The notes beneath the pieces are model-generated. The model worked only from the letters and a program-made list of their open reading frames with translations. It did no database searches and had not been told where the DNA came from. This document shows positions 11,986 through 23,756 of a stretch of DNA of 64,000 nt, one piece after another; within the stretch, counting starts at the first letter, position 1, and each line of letters begins with the position of its first letter. Source of the stretch: Ulota crispa (taxonomy: Eukaryota; Streptophyta; Bryopsida; Orthotrichales; Orthotrichaceae). The stretch is from NCBI GenBank assembly GCA_963920765.1, contig OY987244.1, positions 15,130,501-15,194,500 on the forward strand, read 5' to 3'. The position numbers and the translations under genes were made by a program.

Positions 11986-12895
11986 TTAACCCTTTAAAGA
12001 CTACACACATTTTCCCAAAATCCACTAGAAACCAGGGCAATAAGGTTAAATGTGCATTTGAAACAAATATGGATCCAATTTGAATAATTCAACTATATAA
12101 ATGTGAAGTATATGTTGTTTGTTGCAATGCATCAAAATTTTAGCTAGATCTACCGTTGGAGGTGAAATATTATAACGATTGAATGAGCCATATATGGAAA
12201 ATCTATAGATTTTCATGCTTGTGTGGTTTTGAATGGTAGTGCTTCATGCAAGCTTTGATTGAGAAGAACCTTACATTTCTAAAAAGGAGGGTTTCCCACC
12301 TTTCCAACAAGACTAGTTTCACTCAAAATAACCAAAAATAGCAATCACAAGGTGTAGCTAAGTGGACTAAAAGGGTAAAAAATCCCATTTTCTTTGCTAC
12401 CCTAAAACGGTTCTACAAGAAATTTGATAATTGTTACAAAAAATCCAATTAGTGAAAGCAATCAAGAATTGGCCTTAAATGTAGGATGATTTTAAAAAAT
12501 AAATAAATGATAGAATCATTTCAATGGATTCTCAAATAGTACAATTGCACTACTACCATATAGAGAAACAATATAAGCGTATTTCTTGAGCAATTTGAAG
12601 TTTTTTAAAATTGCACAATTGAAGTGTGGCATTCTTCTTGGATGTTTGATGTATGATGTTGTTGCTTTGATCCATCTTTGACCAAATATGGATATGTATT
12701 TTGAGGCCATGCTATATAAACATCATTATTTATCACATGCTTGATTTCATTTTTTTTGATTTGGTTGGATGCAAAATTCTTGTGATCATAAGCGTCCTTC
12801 AAGATCATTTTCCAAATTGTTGAGCAATTTTATTGTATAGGCCAAAAACTACTCTCTCAAACCAAAATATGGTTTGGTGGTCTCTAAAGGGTTAA
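11986..12895. mobile_element. TTAA-flanked non-autonomous element, copy A
   Basis: Left end is TTAACCCTTTAAAGACTAC and right end on the minus strand TTAACCCTTTAGAGACCAC, 910 bp apart. TTAA at both outer ends is the presumed target duplication. The interior is AT-rich and non-coding. Same end type as the other TTAA elements; the interior is not clearly shared with another copy here. Confidence 0.7.
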
Positions 12896-12923
12896 TTGAA
12901 AAATCATAATTTCTTTGCCTCTA

Positions 12924-13236
12924 AGGTAGCAGCACCAATAATCGTCAAATTAAGGGTTATGAACATGATGATCATTAATAAATATCTAGCAAATTATAGG
13001 ATCCTATTAGCAATAGAAAAAGGATGAGTTTGCACTTTTGAATATATTATTTGGATCCTGTGAGAATAAGTTGTGAATTTTAAAAGAGCCGACTGCAATT
13101 GCACCTAATACCAACATTACAATTCATGTTCACATGTTGTACATCCTTGTAATTACATCTATTCATTTCCACAGATTTTCCAAGATTTTAGAGGTGATGG
13201 TTACGAGTACAGTGATGGTTATGGATGTTGCTACCT
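12924..13236. mobile_element. TA-flanked MITE, AGGTAGCAGC ends, older copy
   Basis: Matches the copy at 19821-20139 almost throughout (for example AAATTATAGGATCCTATTA and TGTGAGAATAAGTTGTG). Left end TA-AGGTAGCAGC is intact. The right end reads GTTGCTACCT followed by CA instead of TA, so one flank has decayed. Confidence 0.75.
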
Positions 13237-13276
13237 CAACAATTTCTATTTCTGTCTAGTGTCCACAACAATGAAA

Positions 13277-13435
13277 TGCATTATTCATTAAATTGGGAAA
13301 AAGTGACATGTTGGGACTTTTGGATTTTATGTTTTTCAAAGAGTATTCATTAAACACTTTTTAAAAAACATAAAATCCAAAAGTCCCAAAATGTCACTTT
13401 TTCCCGATTTAATGAATAACACATTGGTTCTAGTG
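13277..13435. repeat. near-perfect hairpin, ATTGGGAAAAA family
   Basis: Two arms of about 70 bp are inverted with very few mismatches around a loop of about 20 bp, with ends reading GTTATTCATTAAATTGGGAA. The same end motif recurs at 32755-33003, 43861-44110 and 56828-57078, where the interior is longer. Confidence 0.7.
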
Positions 13436-13524
13436 GATTAATTTACATTTACGTATGCACATGCTTATTATATCAGGAGTTAGCTTTAGCTATTTTTTTA
13501 GTGTTTATAATCATGCAAAATTGT

Positions 13525-14193
13525 TTGATCCCTAAATGCGTGCGGCACCAAATTTTGGTGTTTGCAATACTTTGAAGTTCAACAAACCTAACTAAGTTAC
13601 TATTTTTAGTAGTTTACATTTTGGATTTATGTTTTGTGAAGTCTAATTTTAGGATCAACAATCTGATTTTGAAAGTGATCAATTATGAGTTTTTCATTCA
13701 AGTTTTTGTGCAAGGGTCTTGACTTTCTCTAGTGTTGAGAGCTCTTGGAAATGAGCCTCAAAGTCAAATACACTAAATCTTGGGGAAAAATTTGCATAAA
13801 AAATTCATTTGAAAAACTATAGAAAAGATTTTGAAAAGCTATAATACAATTGGCGTTATTTATGTTATTTCCATAACCTTATATATTTTTGATGGTCGTT
13901 TTTTTAGATCCAACATGTGAAAAGATAATTCAAAGGCTTTGAAGACATTTTTGTAGTTTTAACACCCTCATGATCAAACATTAACACCCTCATGATCAAA
14001 CATTAAAATCTTTCAATCCATTAGTGATATTGTTGTGTTTTCTTTTCTTGTGTGACCTCTACCATATCTAGTTTGAATTTATACAGTTGCAATTCAAAAG
14101 AACTTCATACAGCTTATTAAAATGTTGCCTTTCTGTTCAATTTGAAGCAAATTCCTAAAAGTCCAAAGAAGGCCTCAAGCATTTAGGGGTTAA
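13525..14193. mobile_element. TTAA-flanked element, copy B (about 650-bp subfamily)
   Basis: Left end TTGATCCCTAAATGCG is a slightly decayed form of TTAACCCCTAAATGC. The right end on the minus strand is TTAACCCCTAAATGCTTGAG. The interior matches copies E, L and M, for example CAAGATTTTGTGCAAGGGTG-like and GAGCCTCAAATACACT-like runs. A 22-bp unit (ACACCCTCATGATCAAACATT) is tandemly duplicated near 13958-14001. Confidence 0.75.
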
Positions 14194-15106
14194 CCCCTTA
14201 GGGCCAAAGGAGGCAGAAACTGCCTTCTTAGGTTTTGAAATGAAATTTAGGGTGTGTTACCAATTTTGGATCATGGGTTGACCAATTACAAACATGTAAG
14301 GAATGAAGTCTATTTTCCCAAGTACTTGTTTGATTGAAGTTTGGAATTACATCTTGTTGTAGAGAGAGTGATTCATCAAAAGGGGTATCAGAAAATTTGA
14401 GCATTTAGTACAAATCACTCACTAAAACACCAACAAGAGGATGACGTCACCTAATGTCTTTAGGGACCAAGTAAATAGTGCCATGACAACAACCAATCCA
14501 ATTATTCTTTGGCTTTGTACCCCCTACTTGAGCATTTTAGTCCTTTTAGCATTGCACAATCAAAATTAATCACTTATATATTGTCACACTTCTTTTGAAA
14601 AAAGACATGGTCGTAGATCAATATTATTCAAACAACTTGTCCGGTTGGATTTCTAACCATGCAAATCTCATTTTGTAAAAATTATCAAAATTTCATGATC
14701 TTTTCCACAATTTTTGCACCATAACCACCCATGCCTTTCCTTCATCAAATACAACAAATGGTACGACTTTTTCCCAAAACCCTAAGTCCAAGCCCTTCAA
14801 CATATCACATGTAAGAAAAGTGCACAATTTCAAAATCCAATTCTATGGTAGTTGCTTGTAGGAGCCATTCATTCAACTTATACAATCCAAACTTAATCTA
14901 ATGCACCACCTTTCACTTAACCAATGCAGCACATATCATAAGCAAAAAGTCCAAAAAATTTATGTGCTTATCTTCCAAGATTGCGGTTTACATTGGTACG
15001 GCTAGATTGTGCTTTTCACACCTGAATTAATTGCTAAAAAGTCTGAAGCAAGTAGTTTTTCCAAAAGAATGACCAGCTTGGAAAGCAGGTGGCCCTAAAG
15101 GGTTAA
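14190..15106. mobile_element. TTAA-flanked element, copy C, bookended to copy B
   Basis: Starts TTAACCCCTTAGGGCC and ends GGCCCTAAAGGGTTAA. Its first TTAA is the last TTAA of copy B, as expected if C inserted into the TTAA at the end of B. The interior is non-coding. Confidence 0.75.
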
Positions 15107-15500
15107 GGGAATTAATATGTGCACACCTAGGGTTTGATATATGGACATCAGGGATTGAGGGGGTGTAAATTTTAGAAAACTTTTACTAAAAAAAGCTGAA
15201 TTTGGAAAATTTGAATTCAAATTGGATTTAGAGACCTCTGCTTAGTCTAGAACTGCAAAGAAAGTTACAATCAAACGACTTCAAGTGGAAAAGCCTAGCT
15301 CTTTTTATAAACAAGAGTAAAAGCAATAATTTTCTCCCTACATAAGCTTTTCCACCATAATTTGTTTAATTGTAACTTTCTTTGTGGTTCTAGAGTATAA
15401 TCAAGGTCTCTAAATCCAAATCCAAATTCAAATTTTCCAAATTCAACGTTTTGATGGAAATTTTCTAACTTACCCCCCACATGTGCATATATCAATTCCC
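15107..15500. mobile_element. long foldback element, copy 1
   Basis: Ends are GGGAATTAATATGTGCACAC and its inverse, with arms close to 180 bp, so nearly the whole element can fold on itself. It begins at the base after copy C. The interior matches the copies at 37006-37419 and 49689-50098. No clean target duplication here. Confidence 0.75.
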
Positions 15501-18405
15501 TTGTTTAAATATATTTTTACAATAAAGTTAGTATAAAACCTAATTTAGACCATGTTTTTTTCTTGGGCAATCATAGCTTACAAATTTTGAATGGATTGGT
15601 ATGATGCCTTGATGTTGGTGTAAATCTTGCCTTATTCATACAATGTCCAAAGAACATATATTATAGTGCATTAGAATCTTCTCAAAAGCAAAAAGAACTA
15701 GGCCCATACATTAAAACCATTATAATGGAAACCACTTAAACCAAATTGAAAACCATAGAAGTGGGTTCTTTGTTTTTCTCGCATTATAGAAGTCAAGGTC
15801 AATCCAAAACAATTCTAAATTTGATATTAATGTAAGCATCATCATACAAGTAGTTGAGTGCTCTTAAGTGACGTTGACACAACGTAAGCGTCTCATGCAC
15901 AAGGATTATGATGTTTAAGTCATTGGGCACTCATGCTTTATCCTTGTTCCTAGTGGCTTAAATGTCAAAATCTCCTTGTATGAGGTGCTTACTCTACACA
16001 AAAAAGAAAGAATAGTTATGTGATGGTTTCATGCATGCCAAAAAAAAAGTGGCTAGTGGAGAAAACATATTCTAAAATTCTAATTGTAGAAAGTTTATAA
16101 TACTATAACTTATCATAAATTGGCCAAAAATTAGATTTAGATGAGGTAAGCTTCTAATAATAAAAAAAAAATACAATGATAGTTGAAATTGTGTCCTTAA
16201 GATTTAAGTTTTAATCATTGGGTCAGACTAAGATTAGGTGTAATTCAAAATTTAAGTTTGAATGAATGCCATGTTTAACTAATTATAGCCCAAGTGCAAA
16301 AAATATGAATCATGTCACAAGGTCTAGATAAACTAGAGGTTTATGCTAATATGGTTTGTATAAAAGGCATCAAGAGATCCCTCAATAGTGGGTTTAGCTT
16401 GTGTATGGTAAGTTTAGTTTCGAAAAATATGTATGATTTCATGATCCCCACTCATCATGACTACGTACAATCTTAATTTGCATACATAATCTATAATTAG
16501 GTGAAGGTAACTAGTTGGAATAATATGCAAAACTTTGAGGTATATCCTAATATCCAAGAACTTGTATGGTCAAAGTATATGAATAGTTCAAAATTAGTTA
16601 AATACATCATATGAAGTCGCAAAAGTTGTAAAGACTCGAAGTTCAATTGGTAGATTTTATCTACCTATCATTTCAGATCTACCTATCATTTTAGAAAGTA
16701 CACTTTGAATTAGCTGACCCAACCTTAGTTTGAGTATTTTTATCACATCCTCGAAATTGATAATTGAGCTTATTCTATAAACACAATAATCCCGTTATTT
16801 AATTCATCAAAATTTGCAAACATTGTGAATTCCAGACTTTAATGCATGCCGCCTTTAGAAGAGGCTTCACAACAACAATGGAACAAAAGTAACATTTTAT
16901 AGCCCCAACCTTGGTGTTGCGAGTCATAGTAAAAGGAGTTCCACATGTCCTTGCTAAGCAGAATCACAGTTTAACTGTAACTAATTGACTCCAATAAATC
17001 CATAAGCATCTTTGTAGTATTGCTGTGTCTAAATTTCAACTACAACCCTTTTGAGTGCAAATACACGAAAATCTCAAACCGCCAATGGAAGATTCAAAGA
17101 TGCATTGCGAACACCAGTTCATCAAATAATCCAACAATAATGCACATATTTACAATTATTTACCCACAGCCGAGAAAATTAACGCCTCCAAAACCTCCTT
17201 AGACAGACACTTTGGGAGGTGCGCTGCAAGACATTCAACTCCAGCATCTTAGTCAACTCGCCTTATCAATAAGGACAACAAGGACTCATAATAGCGTCTC
17301 CAAGTCTCGTATTTAAGGTCCGTAACCCCTAAAAGGCAGAGACTTCATGGTTCTAAAACGACTAATTTGATTTAATCATGGTGTATTGTGAAAACCATTA
17401 TGCAGATGGAGATGAAATCTATTGCTTGTGTTGGACACAAAGTAAGTGAAATTGAACAAGAAGAAGTTCCATATGAGCCACCCCGAAGTGCTAAAAAAGT
17501 TGTGACGCACATTCAAGGAGGGATTGACTGGTGTTTTAGACAATTCTTTTATTTATTAGAGAGTTCTATATTTTTCCATTGATGTAATAGCTGCCTAAAT
17601 TCTGCAAAATAGGTGTTTGAGCAGCACGAACTTGAAGGCCCACTTGATGAACTCTAAGAGTTGGACTTACTTTGCTCACCACACCAACCAACCATCCACG
17701 TCATGTCCATGTGTTTGTACATCCAAATATCCGCATCCAACTCCAAAGCTCGTTGCCTTTCTGCAATAGCCAAAACCACATCTTTAGCAAATTTCAACCT
17801 GATTTTCCATGCTTCTTAAAGACACAAAATAGCAGCAGATTGGGAATGCTCGTTCAAAATACCAAGCCAACTAGCACTAGCATTCTAATATGCTAAAAAA
17901 TGGTAATGGTACACAATGTTTCACATCGAGGATAAAGAACATCGCAAAGAAAAGTAGTTACATAAACAATGAATGTATGAGACAGTATGTACTCACCTAA
18001 AAATAGGGTCGAAATACTAGGGAGGGCTGCCACACATTCCGTTGTCCACAGAGTATTAATTGAAAGATTGTAGCAGCAATTTTGACCGACTCAACTCCAT
18101 CTCATCACCTATCCATTGATGTTGAGCAGGTGAAGGCTTGCATTTAAGGTCATGAGCCTTTTTGATTGCGATAATTATTAATCTTAGTTAAGTTTTGATT
18201 ACGGAACATTGATGGCAAAATGGAAGGCCAAAGACAATTGTAGCAAAACAAGGAATCGAGTGATAAGATAACAAACTTGCTTCCATTAAATTGCCCTAGA
18301 CATCTTCTCCTCCCACTTCTTACATATAACCCCCAATGAGATTCATGCATCAAGTTAACACAATAATTCTTATCACCATGATGTATATGACACCTTCTAG
18401 CATTT
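15501..18405. other. AT-rich intergenic stretch
   Basis: I see no gene with coding character, no clear terminal repeats and no RNA gene I can support. The right part, next to 18406, is the 3' side of the F-box gene. Confidence 0.4.
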
Positions 18406-19737
18406 TCACGATACAACAAGGGCGGATTCACATACCGAAAATTCGTTCCCTCTTGGCACCTGTGGAAAGTCAAGGACTTTCCATTGATTTGTCGATAGAT
18501 CATAAAGCCATGCCAGCTTTTTTTCACACCAATCATTTGAGTCAAGCTCTCCGAGTACCACCAAAAACCCTTTGCATGCATACAGATTCAACTCAAAATG
18601 TGTCTTCGGAGGATGCTCAAAAGGATTGCACCTATGACTCTTGGCCTTCACCCATTTAGTTGATTCCCAACGGAACTCTTCAATGTAGAAAGTTGGCGAC
18701 TCGTTTACCAGTTCTTCATTAGCAGGGCCTTCTGATCCAATCTTCAGGACAAAAAGACTCTCCTTGTAACGAGCGGTCTTATAAAAATGAGGCAACAAGT
18801 CGTAATGGTCAATAGCAATCAATTTTCCACTTGCAAAATCATAGATCCAGTGTTTACGGAGAAATAACACACTAGTATTACAAGGCAAAGGTCTCCATTC
18901 TCCTGTCAAAGAGTCATAGAGTAGTATTGCAAGTTCACCCATTATCCACCCTCTACTTGCATTTGTCCACACACACCTTCTTGCCGCTATAAACACCTGG
19001 AATGCTCCGGTTCTCTTGTCCACACTAATCTGCAACAGCTGCATCTGCCTCAAATCAAACAATGGAGGCAACTCCTGCGATATCCACGTCAACGGGTTCT
19101 CGACATGAAAAAAAAAGACTGAGCGGTCTCTCTTCCTCTTCGAATGCATATTTAAGTGCGTGAAAAAGCACACCAAACCTCCATCTTCGCATTCAGGACT
19201 CATCTGTGCAAAGTCTACTTCCCAGTCCACAGGAGGACGGCCAGCCTCAATTTCGTACAAGTGTCACTTTGCAGTGTTGATATCATAGACCCTTGCCCTG
19301 AAAAAATTATGTCCGTAACTTGAAATGAGACACACCATATTCGGATACACTTCGTTGCACAGCCGGTGAAAATCCGAGTCAGCTGCAATGGTTCGTTGCC
19401 ATTCTTTATTCAAAAATTGCATACGGCAAATAGCATTCAATGGAAGGTGTCCAAACACCAGCTGCAAAAGCTCCCGAGGAAGACTTTCCCAGAGTTCAGG
19501 GTCCATCGGTTGCACATGGTCACTGCACGAGTGTTGACACCGTTTCTCCACTTGCTTTCTCCAACCTTGATCTTTGCTCCAAATCCCAAACTCTTCAGCT
19601 GCTAGTATCAATACCACAATCAATGCAGAAGCTCCATCTCTACTCAAAGCTCCTCTATTCTGTAACCTATCTTTTAATACAGAGGCTACCCGAGAATAGT
19701 GCTGCTTATCATCTCCACTCACATCTTCGTCCGCCAT
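18406..19737 (-). CDS. F-box protein, kelch/galactose-oxidase-like C-terminus, interrupted by one in-frame TGA
   Basis: One minus-strand frame runs from the ATG at 19735-19737 to the TGA at 18406-18408, 443 codons, broken only by a TGA at 19264-19266. F-box proteins join SCF ubiquitin ligases and pick substrates. The first 157 codons contain an F-box at about 80-120 (LWESLPRELLQLVFGHLPL, then CRMQFLNKEWQ). The second part, from LYEIEAGRPP, has kelch-like strands: LLYDSLTGEWRPLP, LPHFYKTARY, WLYDLSTNQWKVLDFP. Total length fits this family. No good splice sites flank the stop, so it is a nonsense mutation, a sequence error or readthrough (the context is TGA-C). The 5' half alone would give a bare F-box protein. 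A MITE lies about 85 bp upstream. Confidence 0.8.
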
Positions 19738-19820
19738 AGAAACACTGCAGTATAGTCGCTTTTAAGAAATATTCCCAAACGTAGGGTTCCCACAGATCAA
19801 GAGATTTCAAATGTCACATA

Positions 19821-20139
19821 AGGTAGCAGCCCCCATAACCGTCAAACTAAGGGTTTTGAACATGATGATTATTAATAAACATCTAGCAAATTATAGGATC
19901 CTATTACCAAGAGACAAAATATGAGTTTGCACTTTCAAATGTATTATTTGGATACTGTGAGAATAAGTTGTGAATTTTTATAGAGCCGACGGCAATTGCA
20001 CCTAATACCAACGCTAAGGTTTCATGTACACATGTTGTACATCTTTGTAATTACATCTATTTACTTCCACAGATTTTTCAAGATTTTACAGGTGATGGTT
20101 ATGGGTACAGTGATGGTTATAGGTTGGGTGTTGCTACCT
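19821..20139. mobile_element. TA-flanked MITE in the upstream region of the F-box gene
   Basis: Ends AGGTAGCAGC and GTTGCTACCT, both flanked by TA. Close relative of 12924-13236. Its edge is 84 bp upstream of the F-box start codon, so it may carry part of that gene's promoter. On its other side it may cut off the putative gene at 20660-20968. Confidence 0.8.
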
Positions 20140-20659
20140 TAAAGCGAGGATGTCGCCATTTCTCAATTCCAAGCTCCAAATTCGAAGGCCTAAACCCTAA
20201 ATCAGCCAAAACCAAAAACCTTGCAAAGAGAAGAGCAGTAATTCACAGTAACGGAAGTAGCCATCAAACAGCAAATACAAGCCTGCACAAGCAAAAGAAG
20301 TCTCTCATAGCATTCCAAACCCTAATCCCAACATAGTACAAACGTCAAACCATGTCCTCTTGCGTTGTTTCAAGACACGGTCCCGAACAATAAACTCTCA
20401 CTCAGCCACTCTTTTTTAGGCTAAGCATCACCAAATTTCAAAAAAGCTCTTATTATCCAGCTACAAGCCAATCGAAAATCAAAGGAGAGGAAAACGTGAA
20501 ACTTAACCAGATTTTCAAAGAAAAATTGCATTTCAACTTCAAAAAGTAACTAAAAAACTGACAACTCACCAAACTTGATGACCTCAACCGTTAATTGGAG
20601 CAACACCAACAATAAACTCAATAAAAATTAACAAAAGATAAAAAGCATGATGCACTTAC

Positions 20660-20968
20660 TTCCTTGAGCTCGCAGTTTTGAATTAACGACTGATTTTCCA
20701 CTTGAAGAACTGGAAAGAAGTAAATTGTATAATAGAAACAATCACGAGCCGTGTAAGAGTTGCAACCATGGCCTTTCAAAAAAAAACGTCAAGCATCTGC
20801 TTCAGGAACATCCAAATACTCTGTTTTTCGCGAGAGCTCTAAAACTTCGATCGCCTCAAATGAAATACAAATTCCTGATCGCATACCGAAATTGCAGTAC
20901 TTCTAGGGTAGATCTTCCGAACTTGCAAGTATGCGGAGGAGAAGCGGAGGTGAAGCGGGCTCCTCCAT
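20660..20968 (-). CDS. putative first two exons of an unrecognised coiled-coil-type gene
   Basis: Exon 1 would be 20923-20968 (ATG, MEEPASPPLLLRILA) with a weak GT donor. Exon 2 would be 20660-20709, with a good CAG acceptor and a strong GTAAGT donor. Phases agree (1 then 2). The exon 2 peptide, ILQVENQSLIQNCELKE, has coiled-coil spacing. An AAACCCTAA telo-box, common in plant promoters, lies 2 bp upstream of the ATG. No convincing downstream exons are found before the MITE at 20139, so the gene may be truncated. Confidence 0.3.
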
Positions 20969-21132
20969 GAAACCCTAATTTCGAGCTGCGCCATGTTCAT
21001 GACTTCCCCTGCACTGGAGTTTCACAAGCTTTGCAGGGACATGCGGTTAACTGGCTGTTTTCTGATACATGCAGCAACTTAACAGCCCCTCAGCCACTTC
21101 TAAGGTAGAAGAACCTAAAACCGACACATATT

Positions 21133-21450
21133 AGGGGCGGTTCAAACTACGTCCCAAGTCCCACTGAAATTTGATGAAATCTGAGAGTTTGATTGGCAAA
21201 GAAGCAAAAGATGGGATTTTGGACTATGTCTTAAGTCCCACATCCCACTTGCTTATATGGAACTTACATGGCAGCACTTTTCCAAGTTTTGGCGCCAAAA
21301 AAAGTGGGACTTCACTCCAAGATTGAGTTTAGCATTTTGGCAACCCATCTTTCAGCCAAAGTCCCATCTTTTCTAGCCTAGAAAGATGGGATTTTGCACT
21401 CTCGTGGGACTTCGTCAGATGGGATGTGGGATGTAGTCTAAACCGCCCCT
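21133..21450. mobile_element. MITE with AGGGGCGGTT ends
   Basis: Left end AGGGGCGGTTCAAACTACG and right end on the minus strand AGGGGCGGTTTAGACTACAT, 318 bp apart. Related decayed sequences are at about 35527-35885 and 47995-48577. Confidence 0.7.
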
Positions 21451-21744
21451 TTCTTCAACTACGGCGCTCTAGAAGGTCTTTTGAGAATGTAATACCATGT
21501 GCTTGTTAGGAAATGGACACAGATGCAAGTGAAATTGTTTTTTGGAATTTTCTGAGATTGTATGAGTAAATTACAAATTGTTAAAGATAACTCCCTAGAC
21601 TGTCATATTGTTGGCACTAGACCCCCTTTGAAATGCTCATATTGAAATGAAAAGGCACCATCAAAAAGACCATGTCACATGCTCAACTTTTGCGCCACCT
21701 CGACAACTTGTGTTCTCTGTACCCGATTATAGTGACAGCTTTCC

Positions 21745-22588
21745 TTAACCCCTAAACTACCAAGGCCATTTTCTGCCAAAACCACTCAAAATTGCCCCTA
21801 TTGTTGCGTTCATCAAAATGTTGTTCTTGAAAACCTAACCCTAGGATCTTATAATGCACTTGTAGAAGAAAAAGTGGTAAAAATTTCATGACAATTGATA
21901 CAATGGAAAAGTTTATTTTTTCCATTGTGCCCTAAAATTTTAGATGGCTTTAACTAACATTTGCTGATTTTTTTTGCACTATAGACCTTGAAGATGTAGA
22001 TTTTTCTTATAGGTAATCAAGTTAGACCTTTGTACACCAATTTTCAAGGCAATCAAATATACGGAACACATCCTAAAAAATATTGCAATGCCACTATATG
22101 ACAAGTATTGCAAATACACTATATTTTTGGGTGAAGTTTCCCACCACATGTTTTTAGATATGGAAAATCCAAACAATATATTTGAAAATGAACATGTACT
22201 TCAAATGTTAAAGAAAAAAAGTTAAAAAACTCTAAAACTCTAAAATTTAGAAGCTCCCAAAGCCCAATGTGACCTCCTAATTGGAAATGAAAGGGGAATA
22301 ATGGAGACCACTAGAGCAACATGTGGCAATCCCTCTTTGCTCCCCCCCCCTTCAAAGTTGATATTTTCTCCCTTGCCCAAGCTGCCCCTTGAATTGCTTT
22401 TAGCCAAAAAAAGCCCATAACTTGTAAACCGTGTGACATAATCACATGATTTTTTGCATCCCACAAACCTTATACATTCCTACACACTCATAAAAAGTTT
22501 CAAAAAATCATGTAAAAAATTGAGGTCACATGAGCCTATCCAAAATCCCAAAAGTCCCCCAAGGGGACTTTGGGGCTTTAGGGGTTAA
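21745..22588. mobile_element. TTAA-flanked element, copy D
   Basis: Starts TTAACCCCTAAACTACC; the right end on the minus strand is TTAACCCCTAAAGCCCC. 844 bp, non-coding. Its right TTAA is shared with copy E. Confidence 0.7.
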
Positions 22589-23219
22589 CCCCTCACCGCC
22601 CAAGGGGGCCAAAATTGTCCCCGCTTGTTTGTAATTTGGGATTTATAAATAGGATTAATTACAATGATTTTTTTTTTTAAGTTCTTGCTAAGGACTTGTT
22701 TTAGTATCAAAAGTCTAATTTTGAAAATGACTAATTATGATATTCAAGATTTTGTGAAAGGATGTCCATTGCAAATCTCCACTTTTTGGTGTTGAGGGCT
22801 CTTGGATATGAGCCTCAAGTACACTGGAACTTGGAGAAAATAATACATTAGAAATTGAGTTTAAAAAATTGTAGAATAGATTTTGAGAAGCTATAAATTG
22901 ATTGGGATTATGTATATTATACTTTACATACTCATGTTTTTTAGGTACCCTCAATTTTAGATTTGAGATGTGAAAAGAGGATTGAAAGACTTCAAATCAA
23001 TTTCACAATTTGAACACCCTCATGATCAAATCTTATAATCTTTCAATTCATAAGTAATGTTGTAACCTATTTTCCCATGTAATCCCTAACATGTCTAGCT
23101 TGAATTTGTATGGTTACATTTTAAAAAAACTGACAAAATTTATCAAATTATTGATATTTTGTTCACATTAGAGCAGATTCTGAGATGCTCAAGATCTGCC
23201 TTGGGCGGTGAGGAGTTAA
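22585..23219. mobile_element. TTAA-flanked element, copy E (about 650-bp subfamily), bookended to copy D
   Basis: Starts TTAACCCCTCACCGCCCAAG and its right end on the minus strand is TTAACTCCTCACCGCCCAAG, one mismatch in 20. The interior aligns by eye with copies B, L and M in the same orientation (AACACCCTCATGATCAAA; GAGGGCTCTTGG). The shared TTAA at 22585-22588 fits insertion into the end of copy D. Confidence 0.8.
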
Positions 23220-23756
23220 TTTGTGTGTTAGGATTAGGTCAAGCAACTAGTGCAATTCCTCAACTTTATAGCTATTGGAAAACAACTAGTGTTGTAATTG
23301 GGTGCTCCTACCTTAGAAGCTTTCTAATTGCACACTCTCTATTAGCATTGTTATAAATAATAGAATACAACATTTTTCATATATAGAAAAATACAACCAA
23401 TTATAGAATTCACAATAATAGAATACACAACCAAGAATAGAGATTGGCTAAGAGAGAGTGTCATGGTGCAACTTTCAGTGACCTGTTCATCCTTTTACAT
23501 GGAAGAAAGGGGTACATGCATAGAGTGGAGAGAGGGCTACATGCATAGAGTGGTTTAATCCAAGACTTTACTTTGAATCAAGTTAGTGGCATTTGTGAGT
23601 TAATCAATCACTCATGGTTTAAATTTTTAAATTGGCCACATTTTGTAATAATATTACTAGCCCAAAATTTGTTATTACAAGGACATTACCAATGGGTGCA
23701 ATAGAAATCTTATCACAAAACGTGGCCAATTAAGAAAAAATGCAATCTAGTTAACT

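Noticed and set aside
18150-18581. 143-codon minus-strand frame overlapping the end of the F-box gene
   Set aside because: It overlaps the better-supported F-box frame and its peptide has no family features. A frameshifted extension of the F-box protein was considered but the in-frame stop gives a normal length.
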